Positions 25,929 to 35,053 are shown, numbered from the stretch's first letter. The stretch: DNA of 64,000 nt from Runella sp. CRIBMP (GCF_009905605.1 NZ_JAAAKZ010000005.1:288845-352844); one strand, 5' to 3'. Notes: generated by a model not told the origin, from the sequence alone. Made by a program: numbers and translations.

Positions 25929-27653
25929 CTAAGCAGTTCCCATTTGTCGATACGCTTCAAAAACCTCCCCATTTAGCACTGGGTCAGTAAAAATCTCCAG
26001 CAATTTGGCTTGCCCGTTTGGAGCAATGAATTCATGCCAAACAGCGCTAAAATCTTCGTCTTCCTTTAAGGAATAATAACCCAACCCAGCATCTTCGGCG
26101 GTGTGACGGGCTGTGGTAGAATGTCGCGTTTCGAAATACTGCTCCAATTCAGGCTGAGCCGATGGCCCGTCGATAAGTCGGAAGATATTCCCCCCTGCGT
26201 TGTTAAACAACACTACGCGGAGATTTTGAGGAATGTGCGGGTGCCAAAACGCGTTGCGGTCGTAGAAAAAAGCGACGTCGCCAGTAATGATAAAAACGGG
26301 TTTGTCGGTCATCAAGGCCGCGCCCAACGCCGTACTTGTGCAGCCGTCAATGCCGCTCGTGCCGCGATTGGCAAACACCTCGGCTGGGCGCGAAAGCCCA
26401 AGAAGGTTGGCGTAACGCACAGGCATACTGTTGGCAAGGTGCAGAACGCTGTTTTCGGGTAAGTTTTCCAAGACATTGCTTACCAATGCAAATTCATTCC
26501 AACGAGGTTCTTGCCGTAAAAATTGGTGTACGCTTCGTTTTCCCTGTCGGTCGGCTTGCAGCCACGCTTCCCGAAAGGCCCCGCGCCCATCGTCATCAGA
26601 ATCATTTTGGACAAACTGCTGATAATCTAAGTCTTCCAATAATTTTTGAAAAAAATACAACGGCTCCACGGGAATTTGCGTGGTGAGCGTTTGCAACGTA
26701 TCAATGAGCTGTTCGGTCGATTTTACGTGCCAATGCCGGGCAGGGGAGTGTTTGCGCAGAAAAAGCTTGAAGTTTTTGGAGATGAACGAATCACCGACCG
26801 TAATCAGCAGGTCGGGGGCAAGAGCGGTGAGCAATTCTTCATTTTTGCCCCGTAAAAAAACATCGTGTTGTCGTACAAATGCCTCATTAACAGGAATATT
26901 TGATATAATATCTCCCAAGACGGGCACGCCCATTTCTTCGCTAAATTCTTTCAAAACGGTCCACAGTGCCGATGCAGGCGGCAATTGCCCCACGGCGATG
27001 AGCACGCGACTGGCATTCTCAAATTCGTTTTGTAAGCGGTGCCAAGTGTCGGTGCTCAGGGTTGGTTCAGTAGCAAGTCGCTCGACCAACTTTACGTTAC
27101 GGTCGTACGTAATTTTTTCGTCTGCTACGGGATAAAACGGCTCCCGTATAGGTACGTTGATATGCACTGGGCCTTTGGGGACCGTTTGTGATAAATTAAT
27201 CGCTTCATTTAAGACGCGTTCTATGTACCAATTGGCGTCGGGATGCGCGTAGTCAGCAGGTAAGTCAAACGATTTTTTTACGTGTTTACCGTACAGCTCG
27301 TTCTGATAAATGGTCTGGCCGTCTTGTTGGTGAATCCATTCTTTGGGGCGGTCGGCGGTAAAAACCAGCAACGGAATTTCCTGAAAATACGCCTCGACCA
27401 CGGCAGGGGCTAAGTTGTAAGCGGCACTTCCAGAAGTACAGACCAACGCCACGGTTTGGTGGCTATATTGGGCCATGCCCAAACCTACAAACCCCGCTAC
27501 GCGCTCATCTGGGATGACTTTTGTTTTTATACCACGATGTCGCGCAAAGGCCAACGTCAGGGCTGCGCTCCTTGACCCTGGTGAAATGACCACATTATTA
27601 ACGCCTTTGCGGGCACATATTTCGGCAATATTGTTGATAGGTTGAAGAAGCAT
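25929..27653 (-). CDS. menD: 2-succinyl-5-enolpyruvyl-6-hydroxy-3-cyclohexene-1-carboxylate synthase
   Basis: MenD is a thiamine-diphosphate enzyme that joins 2-oxoglutarate to isochorismate in menaquinone synthesis. The 574-residue sequence has the N-terminal VVISPGSRSAALTLAF (residues 20-35), the catalytic glutamate in VIPDERVAGFVGLGMA, VALVCTSGSAAYNLAPAVVEA and FTADRPKEW. The C-terminal cofactor site is TGDVAFFYDRNAFW with FNNAGGNIFRLI (about 455-495). Menaquinone is the usual Bacteroidota respiratory quinone. No other men genes are in the window. The stop codons of menD and the methyltransferase are 2 bp apart. Confidence 0.95.
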   Translation of the reverse strand: MLLQPINNIAEICARKGVNNVVISPGSRSAALTLAFARHRGIKTKVIPDERVAGFVGLGMAQYSHQTVALVCTSGSAAYNLAPAVVEAYFQEIPLLVFTADRPKEWIHQQDGQTIYQNELYGKHVKKSFDLPADYAHPDANWYIERVLNEAINLSQTVPKGPVHINVPIREPFYPVADEKITYDRNVKLVERLATEPTLSTDTWHRLQNEFENASRVLIAVGQLPPASALWTVLKEFSEEMGVPVLGDIISNIPVNEAFVRQHDVFLRGKNEELLTALAPDLLITVGDSFISKNFKLFLRKHSPARHWHVKSTEQLIDTLQTLTTQIPVEPLYFFQKLLEDLDYQQFVQNDSDDDGRGAFREAWLQADRQGKRSVHQFLRQEPRWNEFALVSNVLENLPENSVLHLANSMPVRYANLLGLSRPAEVFANRGTSGIDGCTSTALGAALMTDKPVFIITGDVAFFYDRNAFWHPHIPQNLRVVLFNNAGGNIFRLIDGPSAQPELEQYFETRHSTTARHTAEDAGLGYYSLKEDEDFSAVWHEFIAPNGQAKLLEIFTDPVLNGEVFEAYRQMGTA

Positions 27654-27769
27654 TTTTTTGTTAGAAGTGAGGAATGAGAAGTGAGAAGTCAGGAGAAAAG
27701 ACAGCAGTGTATACTACTAATCTCGCTCCTCGCTTCTATCCGCAGCAGCGGCCGCTCCTCATCCCTGAT

Positions 27770-28228
27770 TTATATTGGTAACGACGTCGTATTTTTTACT
27801 TCCGACATTACAAAGAAACTGCTTATGTGCGAAATCGCTTTGAGGGTGGCGAGTTTTTCCTGATAAAAAGTGTGATAACTCTCCACATCCGTAGCGATGA
27901 TTTTAATTAGATAATCAAACGTGCCCGAAACCACGCAACATTCCACAACTTCGGGCATTTGAAGCATGGCCTCGCTGAATTCCTGAAAATTCTCCCGTTG
28001 CTGTTTATCAAGCGTTACGTTGCAAAAAACCGTAAGCCCTTTACCGAGGCGTTTTTTATTCAAAATGGTCACGTATTTTTCAATGACGCCCTCCCGTTCA
28101 AGTTTTTTGATTCGGTCATGGACGGGCGTAATGGATAGATTGATTTCGGCGGCAATCTCCTTAATGGTCAATTGCGCGTTTGTTTGTAACAACTGCAAAA
28201 TACGGTAGTCGGTTTCGTCTAAGTACAT
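27770..28228 (-). CDS. Lrp/AsnC family transcriptional regulator
   Basis: This 152-residue regulator has an N-terminal winged HTH (DYRILQLLQTNAQLTIKEIA, recognition helix in SITPVHDRIKKLEREGVI, residues 7-45) and a C-terminal RAM/ligand-binding domain (about 65-145, with VVECCVVSGTFDYLIKI). Divergent transcription from the alanine dehydrogenase gene, across a 240-bp AT-rich gap with two palindromes, makes it the likely alanine- or leucine-responsive regulator of ald. The closest family analogues are the AldR/PutR-type local regulators. Confidence 0.92.
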   Translation of the reverse strand: MYLDETDYRILQLLQTNAQLTIKEIAAEINLSITPVHDRIKKLEREGVIEKYVTILNKKRLGKGLTVFCNVTLDKQQRENFQEFSEAMLQMPEVVECCVVSGTFDYLIKIIATDVESYHTFYQEKLATLKAISHISSFFVMSEVKNTTSLPI

Positions 28229-28332
28229 CTGATTCAGTCGTTTTTAGGTACTACATTTTTAATTTTTATGCTTACCCGAATTTTTTTCGTTTCGTAACCT
28301 TTAAATCAGGGCAAAAGAGGAATAAATCATTT

Positions 28333-28365
28333 TTATTTTTAAAAATAAGAAATATTTTCTTATTT
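28333..28365. promoter_or_regulatory. Two overlapping AT-rich palindromes, candidate Lrp-family operator
   Basis: A perfect 8+8 palindrome (28333-28348) overlaps a perfect 10-bp inverted repeat with a 3-nt spacer (28343-28352 and 28356-28365). AT-rich 15-23 bp palindromes are typical Lrp/AsnC sites. The pair lies between the divergent regulator and ald genes, just upstream of the ald promoter box. Confidence 0.5.
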
Positions 28366-28399
28366 ATCATTAAATAACAGGAAATATTTTTCTTTCACG

Positions 28400-28407
28400 T
28401 AATTTTG
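28400..28407 (+). promoter_or_regulatory. Candidate promoter box of ald
   Basis: TAATTTTG fits the Bacteroidota -7 consensus TAnnTTTG, 61 bp before the ald ATG and 35 bp after the palindromes. The -33 box is not clear. Confidence 0.35.
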
Positions 28408-28468
28408 TATCGTATTCCAGCCAAGACTTAAACGCAATAAATTTCTGAACATTAAGCCTATTACTACT

Positions 28469-29599
28469 ATGATCATCGGCGTACCAAAAGAAATCAAAAA
28501 CAACGAAAACCGCGTGGCCCTAACGCCCGCAGGAGCAGCAGAGTTTCGTAAAAACGGCCATAAAGTATATGTACAAGCTACGGCTGGGCAAGGAAGCGGG
28601 TTTGAGGACAGTGAGTACGAAGCCGTAGGTGCCACGATTTTGAGCACGATTGAGGAAGTATACGCGGTTGCCGAAATGATTGTGAAAGTAAAAGAGCCTA
28701 TTGCCTCAGAATATGGCCTTATCAAAGAAAACCAGTTGCTGTTTACCTACTTTCACTTTGCTTCATCGGAAGAACTGACGCACGCCATGCTGAAAAGTAA
28801 CTCGGTGTGTTTGGCCTACGAAACCGTCGAAAAAGCCGACCGTTCGTTGCCTTTATTGGTGCCTATGTCGGAAGTAGCGGGACGGATGGCGATTCAAGAA
28901 GGAGCCAAATACCTCGAAAAACCCATGGGTGGACGCGGTATTTTGTTGGGCGGTGTTGCGGGCGTTAAACCAGCCAATGTATTAGTGCTTGGCGGGGGTA
29001 TCGTAGGTGCGCAATCGGCCAAAATGGCGGCAGGATTGGGAGCCAACGTAACCATTGTTGATATTAATCTGAATCGACTGCGGTACCTGGAAGATATTCT
29101 TCCCGCCAATGTGGACACGGTAATGTCAAACGAATATAATATCCGCGACTTGGTAAAAAGTGCCGATTTGATTGTGGGTGCCGTACTGATTCCTGGAGCC
29201 AAAGCCCCCCACTTGGTGACGCGTGATATGTTGAAATTGATGAAAAAAGGAACAGTATTGGTGGACGTAGCCGTAGACCAAGGTGGATGTATCGAAACCT
29301 GCAAGCCTACGACCCACGAAGATCCAATTTATGAAATAGATGGAATTGTGCATTACTGCGTTGCCAACATGCCGGGAGCGGTGCCTTACACCTCTACCTT
29401 GGCGTTGACCAATGCCACCCTACCCTACGCCATTCAATTGGCCAACAAAGGATGGCAAAAAGCATGCGCTCAAAACGAAGATTTGAAGAAAGGCTTAAAT
29501 GTAGTAAACGGTAAAGTGGTCTATAAGGCCGTTGCTGACGCTTTTGGACTTGATTTTACCTCAGTTACAGAGGTACTAGAAGAAGAATTGGTGGGTTAA
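28469..29599 (+). CDS. ald: Alanine dehydrogenase
   Basis: This 376-residue NAD-dependent enzyme interconverts L-alanine and pyruvate plus ammonia. N-terminal substrate residues are in IGVPKEIKNNENRVALTPAG (residues 3-22). The Rossmann motif is LVLGGGIVGAQSAKMAAGLGA near 171-191. DILPANVDTVMSNEYNI and VDVAVDQGGCIETCKPTTH follow, all typical of Ald. Control is probably by the divergent Lrp-family regulator. A clean terminator follows 24 bp after the stop. Confidence 0.95.
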   Translation: MIIGVPKEIKNNENRVALTPAGAAEFRKNGHKVYVQATAGQGSGFEDSEYEAVGATILSTIEEVYAVAEMIVKVKEPIASEYGLIKENQLLFTYFHFASSEELTHAMLKSNSVCLAYETVEKADRSLPLLVPMSEVAGRMAIQEGAKYLEKPMGGRGILLGGVAGVKPANVLVLGGGIVGAQSAKMAAGLGANVTIVDINLNRLRYLEDILPANVDTVMSNEYNIRDLVKSADLIVGAVLIPGAKAPHLVTRDMLKLMKKGTVLVDVAVDQGGCIETCKPTTHEDPIYEIDGIVHYCVANMPGAVPYTSTLALTNATLPYAIQLANKGWQKACAQNEDLKKGLNVVNGKVVYKAVADAFGLDFTSVTEVLEEELVG

Positions 29600-29623
29600 T
29601 TTTTTAATTGAGATTGATGTAGG

Positions 29624-29657
29624 AATGACCAAGCTATACCGCTTGGTCATTTTTTTT
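29624..29657 (+). terminator. Intrinsic terminator of ald
   Basis: A perfect 11-bp inverted repeat (29624-29634 and 29641-29651, 6-nt loop) runs directly into a T-tract up to 29657. Confidence 0.92.
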
Positions 29658-30048
29658 ATGTCTTACATCAAAAATTGATAACGCCTAAAAATGGAGAATC
29701 AAAGTAGAATATTTTGTTTTTTTATTTTTTTCACATCAATAACACTAATTTTATCAAATATATGTTATATTATAGAAAGGACTGAATGAAAATTATTAAT
29801 GCTGTACTTTTATTCCTGAAAAGTAACAGATTGAGTCTTAAATATTTATTTTATAAGAATTTATAAAAAAAAGAATAGCATTTCGATGAAAATGCTAACT
29901 TTGCGTACTTGATTAAGAGTTAAGAAATTGTTAATTCTCTCTAAAAAGAGATACAAAATATACCAAAAATAGAAAAACAAAAATAGTATGACTTTTATGT
30001 CTATTTAAGTTTTTCTAAAAAGAGTTTTTCATAACGTTGAGTAAAGTC
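29658..30048. other. AT-rich intergenic region, possible small transcript
   Basis: About 390 bp of very AT-rich DNA separate the ald terminator from the next hairpin, and I find no coding frame of note. A TAACTTTG box at 29896-29903 matches the -7 promoter consensus, pointing right toward the hairpin at 30049-30082. A short untranslated RNA of about 170 nt could be made here, but there is no good -33 box and no conserved structure that I recognise. Confidence 0.3.
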
Positions 30049-30082
30049 AAAAAGCCGAGCGGACATTCTGCACGGCTTTTTT
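30049..30082. terminator. Bidirectional intrinsic terminator
   Basis: The stem aaaaagccg (30049-30057) pairs with cggctttttt (30073-30082) and has T-runs in both directions. On the minus strand it lies 29 bp after the acyl-CoA dehydrogenase stop and probably ends that transcript. Confidence 0.8.
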
Positions 30083-30110
30083 AATTTTATTTGGATTCAA
30101 GTATTGATGA

Positions 30111-31910
30111 TTAAAACCAGTCGGGCTGCATTTCAACCGTACCCTTGGTATGACTTGTTAGAAGCAGTGCCAAAGAGAAAATTTTGACTAGCTCATAATC
30201 AAAAAAGTAATTTGCCGTGGCTACTTTTCCTTGATAAAAATTACGATTTTCTTCCGAATTAGCCATCATTAGCCCCTTTTGAGCCTGAATGGCCTGCTTT
30301 AACCACTGCCAAGCAATGGTCACGATGCCAAAAAAATCTAAGTACAGGGTGGCATCGGCCAGAAATAATTCCTTATCCTGTTTGGCAAGATTCAGGAGCG
30401 AGGTCGTAACGGTTTGAACACGCTCCAAAGCTCCTTCCAACCTTGTCGCTAAATCGAGTAACTGAGACTGGGCGGACTGCTTGGCCTCCGCAATCGTTTT
30501 CTTTATTTCCTCCATCAGATATTGCAATGCTTTGCCTCCGTGTAGGGTTAATTTACGACCCAATAAATCCAAGCCGTGGATACCCGTTGTGCCTTCGTGG
30601 ATGGGATGGATGCGTGCTTCACGGTAATATTGTTCTACTGGAAAGTCGGTGGTGTAGCCCGCGCCGCCTAAAATCTGCACCGCAGCACTCGTGGTCTGGC
30701 AACACATTTCTGAAGGGTATGATTTGGCAACTGGCGTTAATAAATCAAGCAACAACTCGGCACGCTCTTTGGCTTCTCCTTCGGTTACGTGGGCCAAGTC
30801 TGCCCACAATCCACACTGGAGTAGCAGAGAAAGCGCACCTTCTACCACCGATTTTTGAAACAGTAACATTCGTTTTACATCAGCGTGGTGAACGATAAGG
30901 GTTTGGGGTTGGGTTGGGTCTTTGGCGGTGATGGGGCGGCCCTGCGGGCGTTCTTTGGCGTAAGCCAACGATGCATAATATGCGGCTGTACCGATAGCGG
31001 TAGCGTTCATGCCCACGCCTACGCGGGCTTCATTCATCATTTGAAACATATAATTGAGTCCTTTGTGGGGCTCCCCCACCAAGTAACCTAAGCAAGTTTC
31101 GTCAGAGCCAAACATCAGGTGCGCAATGGGCGCTCCCTTGTAGCCCATTTTGTGATAAACGCCCGCGGTGGTTACCCCGTTGTTGGTAAGTCCATTTTCG
31201 GTAATTCGTTTTTTGGGAACCACAAACAAGGAAATCCCTTTGGTACCAGCGGGCCCACCTTTGATTTTGGCCAATAAAAGATGCACAATGTTTTCGCAGG
31301 CGTCGTGGTCACCGCAGGAAATAAAGATTTTTTGCCCATAGATTTTATAGACACCCTCTTCGTTGGTAGGCTCAGCGGCGGTGCTGATGTCGGAAAGAGA
31401 ACTTCCTGCGTTGGGCTCGGTGAGCGCCATGGTGCCTTGCCAACGTCCGCTGTACATGAATGGCGTATAACATTCAATGAGTGCCTTAGAACCAAAGCTA
31501 CGAATCAAATTGGCTGCTCCCGTGGTCAGAAAAGGATACACACTGGCAGAATAATTGGCAGCCTGAAAGATAAATGCGGCGGCGTTTTGAACCGTAACAG
31601 GCAACTGCTGACCGCCTTCATCGTAGCTGAACGTGGCATTTATCCAGCCATCTTCGCCAAAACGTTTAGTGATTACTTTCATTCCTTCGTGTACGCGAAT
31701 AGCCCCATCCACCAATTGGGGCTCTTTGCGGTCCATCTCGGTCAGGAGGGGGCGGAGCATTTTGTCGGCAATCTGCTCAGCGGCGTCCAAAACCATGTCA
31801 AAGGATTGTCGGTCATGGTCCTTAAAATAGTCATAACCCGTGAGTTGCTCAACCTTGAGTAGTTCGTATAAATTGAAATGAAGGTCGCGTTTTGAGAAGA
31901 ATGAAGACAT
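30111..31910 (-). CDS. Acyl-CoA dehydrogenase
   Basis: This 599-residue FAD enzyme carries out the first step of fatty-acid beta-oxidation. Length and C-terminal extension match the long bacterial acyl-CoA dehydrogenases that carry an extra helical domain (about 470-595). The substrate/FAD motif MALTEPNAGSSLSD lies near residues 155-168, HKMGYKGAPIAHLMF near 240 and YREARIHPIHEGTTGIHGLD near 425. A longer frame reaches 31946 through a terminator hairpin, so the ATG at 31910 (MSSFFSKRDLHFN) is chosen. The upstream same-strand neighbour is the acyl-CoA ligase, which supplies its substrate. Confidence 0.92.
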   Translation of the reverse strand: MSSFFSKRDLHFNLYELLKVEQLTGYDYFKDHDRQSFDMVLDAAEQIADKMLRPLLTEMDRKEPQLVDGAIRVHEGMKVITKRFGEDGWINATFSYDEGGQQLPVTVQNAAAFIFQAANYSASVYPFLTTGAANLIRSFGSKALIECYTPFMYSGRWQGTMALTEPNAGSSLSDISTAAEPTNEEGVYKIYGQKIFISCGDHDACENIVHLLLAKIKGGPAGTKGISLFVVPKKRITENGLTNNGVTTAGVYHKMGYKGAPIAHLMFGSDETCLGYLVGEPHKGLNYMFQMMNEARVGVGMNATAIGTAAYYASLAYAKERPQGRPITAKDPTQPQTLIVHHADVKRMLLFQKSVVEGALSLLLQCGLWADLAHVTEGEAKERAELLLDLLTPVAKSYPSEMCCQTTSAAVQILGGAGYTTDFPVEQYYREARIHPIHEGTTGIHGLDLLGRKLTLHGGKALQYLMEEIKKTIAEAKQSAQSQLLDLATRLEGALERVQTVTTSLLNLAKQDKELFLADATLYLDFFGIVTIAWQWLKQAIQAQKGLMMANSEENRNFYQGKVATANYFFDYELVKIFSLALLLTSHTKGTVEMQPDWF

Positions 31911-31923
31911 TTGTGTTGACGTT

Positions 31924-31960
31924 AAAAACAAACGTCGAGCCGCCAATGAGGCGGCTCGAC
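31924..31960 (-). terminator. Intrinsic terminator between acyl-CoA ligase and dehydrogenase genes
   Basis: A perfect 11-bp GC-rich stem (31934-31944 and 31950-31960, 5-nt loop) begins 4 bp after the ligase stop and is followed on the minus strand by gtttgttttta. It suggests that the dehydrogenase is at least partly transcribed separately or attenuated. Confidence 0.75.
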
Positions 31961-31964
31961 AGTC

Positions 31965-33677
31965 TTATTTTACGGTTTCATCGCGTAAGGCGCGGCGGAG
32001 GATTTTACCCACGTTGGTTTTGGGGAGTTCCTGTCTGAATTCAATGTGTTTGGGGCACTTGTAAGCGGTCAGATTTTCCCGGCAAAATGCCATAATTTGC
32101 TCTTTGGTAAGGCTTTCATCTTTTTTGACCACAAATATTTTAACGGCTTCGCTGGTTTTTTCGTCGGGCACACCCACGCAGGCTACTTCCAATACCCCCG
32201 GGCATTGGGCCACTACATCTTCTATTTCGTTGGGGTAGACATTAAAGCCCGAAACCAATACCATGTCTTTCTTCCGGTCAACGATTTTGAAATAACCGTC
32301 GGAATCCATAATGCCGACATCGCCCGTCTTGAACCACTGACGTCCATCAACGGGGTCGGTAAACATCACCTTGGCGGTTTCGTCAGGACGGTTGTAGTAT
32401 CCGGGCATTACCTGTGGACCAAAAGCGCAAATTTCCCCCGACTCACCTACGTCTGCCCAGGTGTCGTCTTCTCTTAAAATTCGCATTTCGGTGCTTGGAA
32501 AAGGGATACCAATGGTGCCGATGCGGTTCAGCTTGGGGTCGAGTGGATTGGCCGACAAAACGGGAGAGGTCTCGGAAAGACCGTAGCCTTCAGTCGGTAG
32601 ATTGCCGGTCAGTTTATACCAACGCTCAGCCACCACCTTTTGCAAGGCCATGCCTCCCGCCGAAGTAACTTTCAATTGACTGAAATCAATTTCCCCAAAT
32701 TTCGGGTGGTTCATAAGCCCGTTATAAAGGGTATTGAGTCCAGTAAAAACTGTCACTTGGTATTTTTTTAGTTCCTTTATGAAAGCCTCCATGTCGCGAG
32801 GATTGGTAATGAGGAGGTTCATGCCACCGTTTTTGAGCGCCGAAAGGGCATTACAAGTCAAGGCATAGACGTGATACAATGGCAACGCGGCCACAAGAAC
32901 ATTAGGCTGCCCCTCAGGAATCGTATCGAGCAGAGGCCCCAGATAAATGCAATTGGCTTCTACGTTGGAGATGATATTACGATGGGTCAGCATGGCCCCT
33001 TTCGAAACGCCCGTTGTGCCGCCTGTGTACTGAATAAATGCCAAATCCAACTGGTTTACGGCAGGCTTTGTGTACGACATAGAAGCGCCCTGCTCCACGG
33101 CATCCATGAACGAAACCGCCTTAGGAAGGTGGTACGGAGGAACCATTTTTTTGACGTTCTTTACCACAAAATTAACAATTTGCTTTTTGGGAAAGCCCAG
33201 CATATCGCCAATTTGGGTCACAAACACGTGCTGAATTTGGGTGGTAGGAAGTACTTTTTCGAGTTTATCGGCAAAGTTGGCCAAAATAACGATGGCCTTG
33301 GCACCCGAATCCTTGAATTGATGCTCCATCTCGCGAGGCGTGTAGAGCGGATTGGTGTTGACAATGGTAAGCCCCGCCCGCAATGCCCCAAACATCGCTA
33401 CGGGATATTGAAGAACGTTGGGCATTTGAATGGCAATCCTGTCGCCTTTTTTTAGCCCGATATATTGTAAATAAGCGGCAAAATCATTCGACATTTTATC
33501 AAGTTGTGCGTAGCTAATTTGCTTGCCCATGCAAGCATACGCAGGTTTGGAAGCATATTTGGTAAAGCCCTCTTCCATCATCTCCAAAAGGGATGGATAA
33601 ACCTCAGGAATAACTTCGTAAGCCATTCCTGGCGGATAGAATTTAAGCCATGGAAAAGAATCAATCGTAACTGTCAT
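31965..33677 (-). CDS. fadD: Long-chain fatty acid--CoA ligase
   Basis: This 570-residue ANL-superfamily ligase activates fatty acids to acyl-CoA through an acyl-adenylate. The P-loop motif is FIQYTGGTTGVSKGAMLTH near residues 214-232. The A5-type motif EGYGLSETSPV lies near 365. The C-terminal FKTGDVGIMDSDGYFKIVDRKKDM near 440 and the catalytic lysine region LPKTNVGKILRRALRDE at the end complete the set. Its pairing with acyl-CoA dehydrogenase fits beta-oxidation. There is no signal peptide. The ATG at 33677 gives a standard N-terminus. Confidence 0.93.
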   Translation of the reverse strand: MTVTIDSFPWLKFYPPGMAYEVIPEVYPSLLEMMEEGFTKYASKPAYACMGKQISYAQLDKMSNDFAAYLQYIGLKKGDRIAIQMPNVLQYPVAMFGALRAGLTIVNTNPLYTPREMEHQFKDSGAKAIVILANFADKLEKVLPTTQIQHVFVTQIGDMLGFPKKQIVNFVVKNVKKMVPPYHLPKAVSFMDAVEQGASMSYTKPAVNQLDLAFIQYTGGTTGVSKGAMLTHRNIISNVEANCIYLGPLLDTIPEGQPNVLVAALPLYHVYALTCNALSALKNGGMNLLITNPRDMEAFIKELKKYQVTVFTGLNTLYNGLMNHPKFGEIDFSQLKVTSAGGMALQKVVAERWYKLTGNLPTEGYGLSETSPVLSANPLDPKLNRIGTIGIPFPSTEMRILREDDTWADVGESGEICAFGPQVMPGYYNRPDETAKVMFTDPVDGRQWFKTGDVGIMDSDGYFKIVDRKKDMVLVSGFNVYPNEIEDVVAQCPGVLEVACVGVPDEKTSEAVKIFVVKKDESLTKEQIMAFCRENLTAYKCPKHIEFRQELPKTNVGKILRRALRDETVK

Positions 33678-33870
33678 AGGAATTTAGGTTGATGTTTAGA
33701 AAAAATTGTACACTACAAAGATAATAACGAACAACAACACCCTAAGATTTCAACAAGGTTTTCGTAAATAAATATTCATGGGGGTTGTTTGCGGAGGCTA
33801 TAATAAAAAATATTTGAGCCAAATAAAGTAATTTTTGCCTTGATACGTCTACCTTGAAAAGCATTTATTT

Positions 33871-34428
33871 TTGACTTTGGCATCACAAAAATCCAATATC
33901 GTACAAACCATCAGAAAGTACAGCAAGCAATTGTTCGGCTTTATCCGTCAGCGCGTGAGCAGCGACGAAGATGCCGAGGATATTTTGCAGGATGTATGGT
34001 ACCAGTTGAGCAGTCAACCAGAAGTGGAAGCCATTGAGCAAGTGGGGAGTTGGTTGTATCGGGTGGCCCGAAACCGTATTGTTGACGGCTACCGTAAGCA
34101 GCGACCCGAACGGCTGGAAGACTACGGCTACGAAGACGATGAGGGGGATATCTATTTTAAAGATTTGTTACTCGCCGACGACGGTACGCCCGAAACGGAA
34201 TATTTGCGGGAAATCTTTTGGCAACAATTGTTTGACGCCCTCGACGAACTGCCTGAAAATCAACGACAGGTATTTATTTGGAACGAGTTGGAAGACGAAA
34301 CCTTTCAGCAAATTGCGGACCGTACGGGCGAAAACATCAAAACCCTAATTTCTCGTAAACGCTATGCCGTTCAGCACCTGCGCCAACGCCTCGAAAGCCT
34401 GTATCAGGATTTGACCGAGGGTGGATAA
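33871..34428 (+). CDS. ECF RNA polymerase sigma factor (third)
   Basis: This 185-residue ECF sigma factor has region 2 FGFIRQRVSSDEDAEDILQDVWYQL and SWLYRVARNRIVDGYRKQRP (about 22-80), an acidic linker (YGYEDDEGDIYFKD) and region 4 LPENQRQVFIWNELEDETFQQIADRTGENIKTLISRKR, of which the HTH ends near residue 165. No ATG is available near the natural N-terminus. TTG at 33871 is the best start, which may keep expression low. It leads a same-strand series of small envelope proteins and an Hsp20 chaperone. No zinc-finger anti-sigma gene is next to it, although the next gene encodes a small membrane protein that could serve. Confidence 0.9.
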   Translation: MTLASQKSNIVQTIRKYSKQLFGFIRQRVSSDEDAEDILQDVWYQLSSQPEVEAIEQVGSWLYRVARNRIVDGYRKQRPERLEDYGYEDDEGDIYFKDLLLADDGTPETEYLREIFWQQLFDALDELPENQRQVFIWNELEDETFQQIADRTGENIKTLISRKRYAVQHLRQRLESLYQDLTEGG

Positions 34429-34473
34429 ATGTTTTGAATTTAATAATGAATTTGATTGATAAACAGTAAGGAT

Positions 34474-34815
34474 ATGAACAGACCACGTAACTACAGGCCT
34501 CGCTTTTGGCTATTTCCTTTTTTTGCAGCGATAGCGGCTCTGGTATTGGGAGGGGTTGTAAAATGGCTTTGGAATGCTATTCTGCCACCTTTGCTGGGGG
34601 TGGGGATAATTTCTTTTTGGCAGGCGGTGGGTCTGCTCGTTTTGTGCCGTATTTTATTCGGGAATTTTGGACGCGGCTCTATGGGGGGAAATCACCAATG
34701 GAACCAAGAAAATCGCTTCCAGGGAGGGGGCGAGTGGCGAGAAAAATGGCGAAACATGACTGATGAAGAACGCGCCAAATTGAAAGAAGAATGGCGTAAA
34801 CGCTGCCAAAAGTAG
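34474..34815 (+). CDS. Small membrane protein with basic amphipathic tail
   Basis: This 113-residue protein of unknown family has two hydrophobic segments (FWLFPFFAAIAALVLGGVV near residues 9-28 and a second near 38-62). A glycine/asparagine-rich linker follows, then a charged helix WREKWRNMTDEERAKLKEEW that resembles the helical repeats of Spy/CpxP or CnrX-type sensors. The ATG at 34474 has a purine-rich stretch before it and is preferred over an upstream in-frame start at 34456. It directly follows the third sigma factor (45 bp) and may be its membrane regulator, but that is inference. Confidence 0.7.
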   Translation: MNRPRNYRPRFWLFPFFAAIAALVLGGVVKWLWNAILPPLLGVGIISFWQAVGLLVLCRILFGNFGRGSMGGNHQWNQENRFQGGGEWREKWRNMTDEERAKLKEEWRKRCQK

Positions 34816-34955
34816 CCGCGGGGCCGCGGCGGCCTACCGTTTGCCTCTGCCCGAAATGGGCGAACCGAAAAACTGAAAAATAACAAATGTTAAAGTAGCG
34901 CCGCCCGCGCGGTCTCGCCTGCCTCTGCCCAGACTAATTCAAAAAACTAAAAATT
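34811..34955 (+). repeat. Two degenerate GC-rich repeat units
   Basis: Two units begin with agtagc (34811 and 34894), contain a GC-rich core, then gcctctgccc (34843-34852 and 34921-34930), and end in an A-rich aaaaactgaaaaa-like phrase. The same gcctctgccc occurs after the gene ending at 44412 (44428-44437). The GC content contrasts sharply with the AT-rich surroundings. This is probably a dispersed intergenic repeat family. Confidence 0.55.
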
Positions 34956-35053
34956 TCTCTACATTCTTTAAAGTAATTTTTGATTTCATTCGTCATCCTT
35001 TATGTACAGCAACTTGTACGCATTTAAACGAATCATTTAAACCAATTACAGCT

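Noticed and set aside
31281..31862. Plus-strand open frame of 193 codons
   Set aside because: It lies antisense inside the acyl-CoA dehydrogenase coding sequence.
32871..33455. Plus-strand open frame of 194 codons
   Set aside because: It is antisense to the acyl-CoA ligase, with no recognisable domain.
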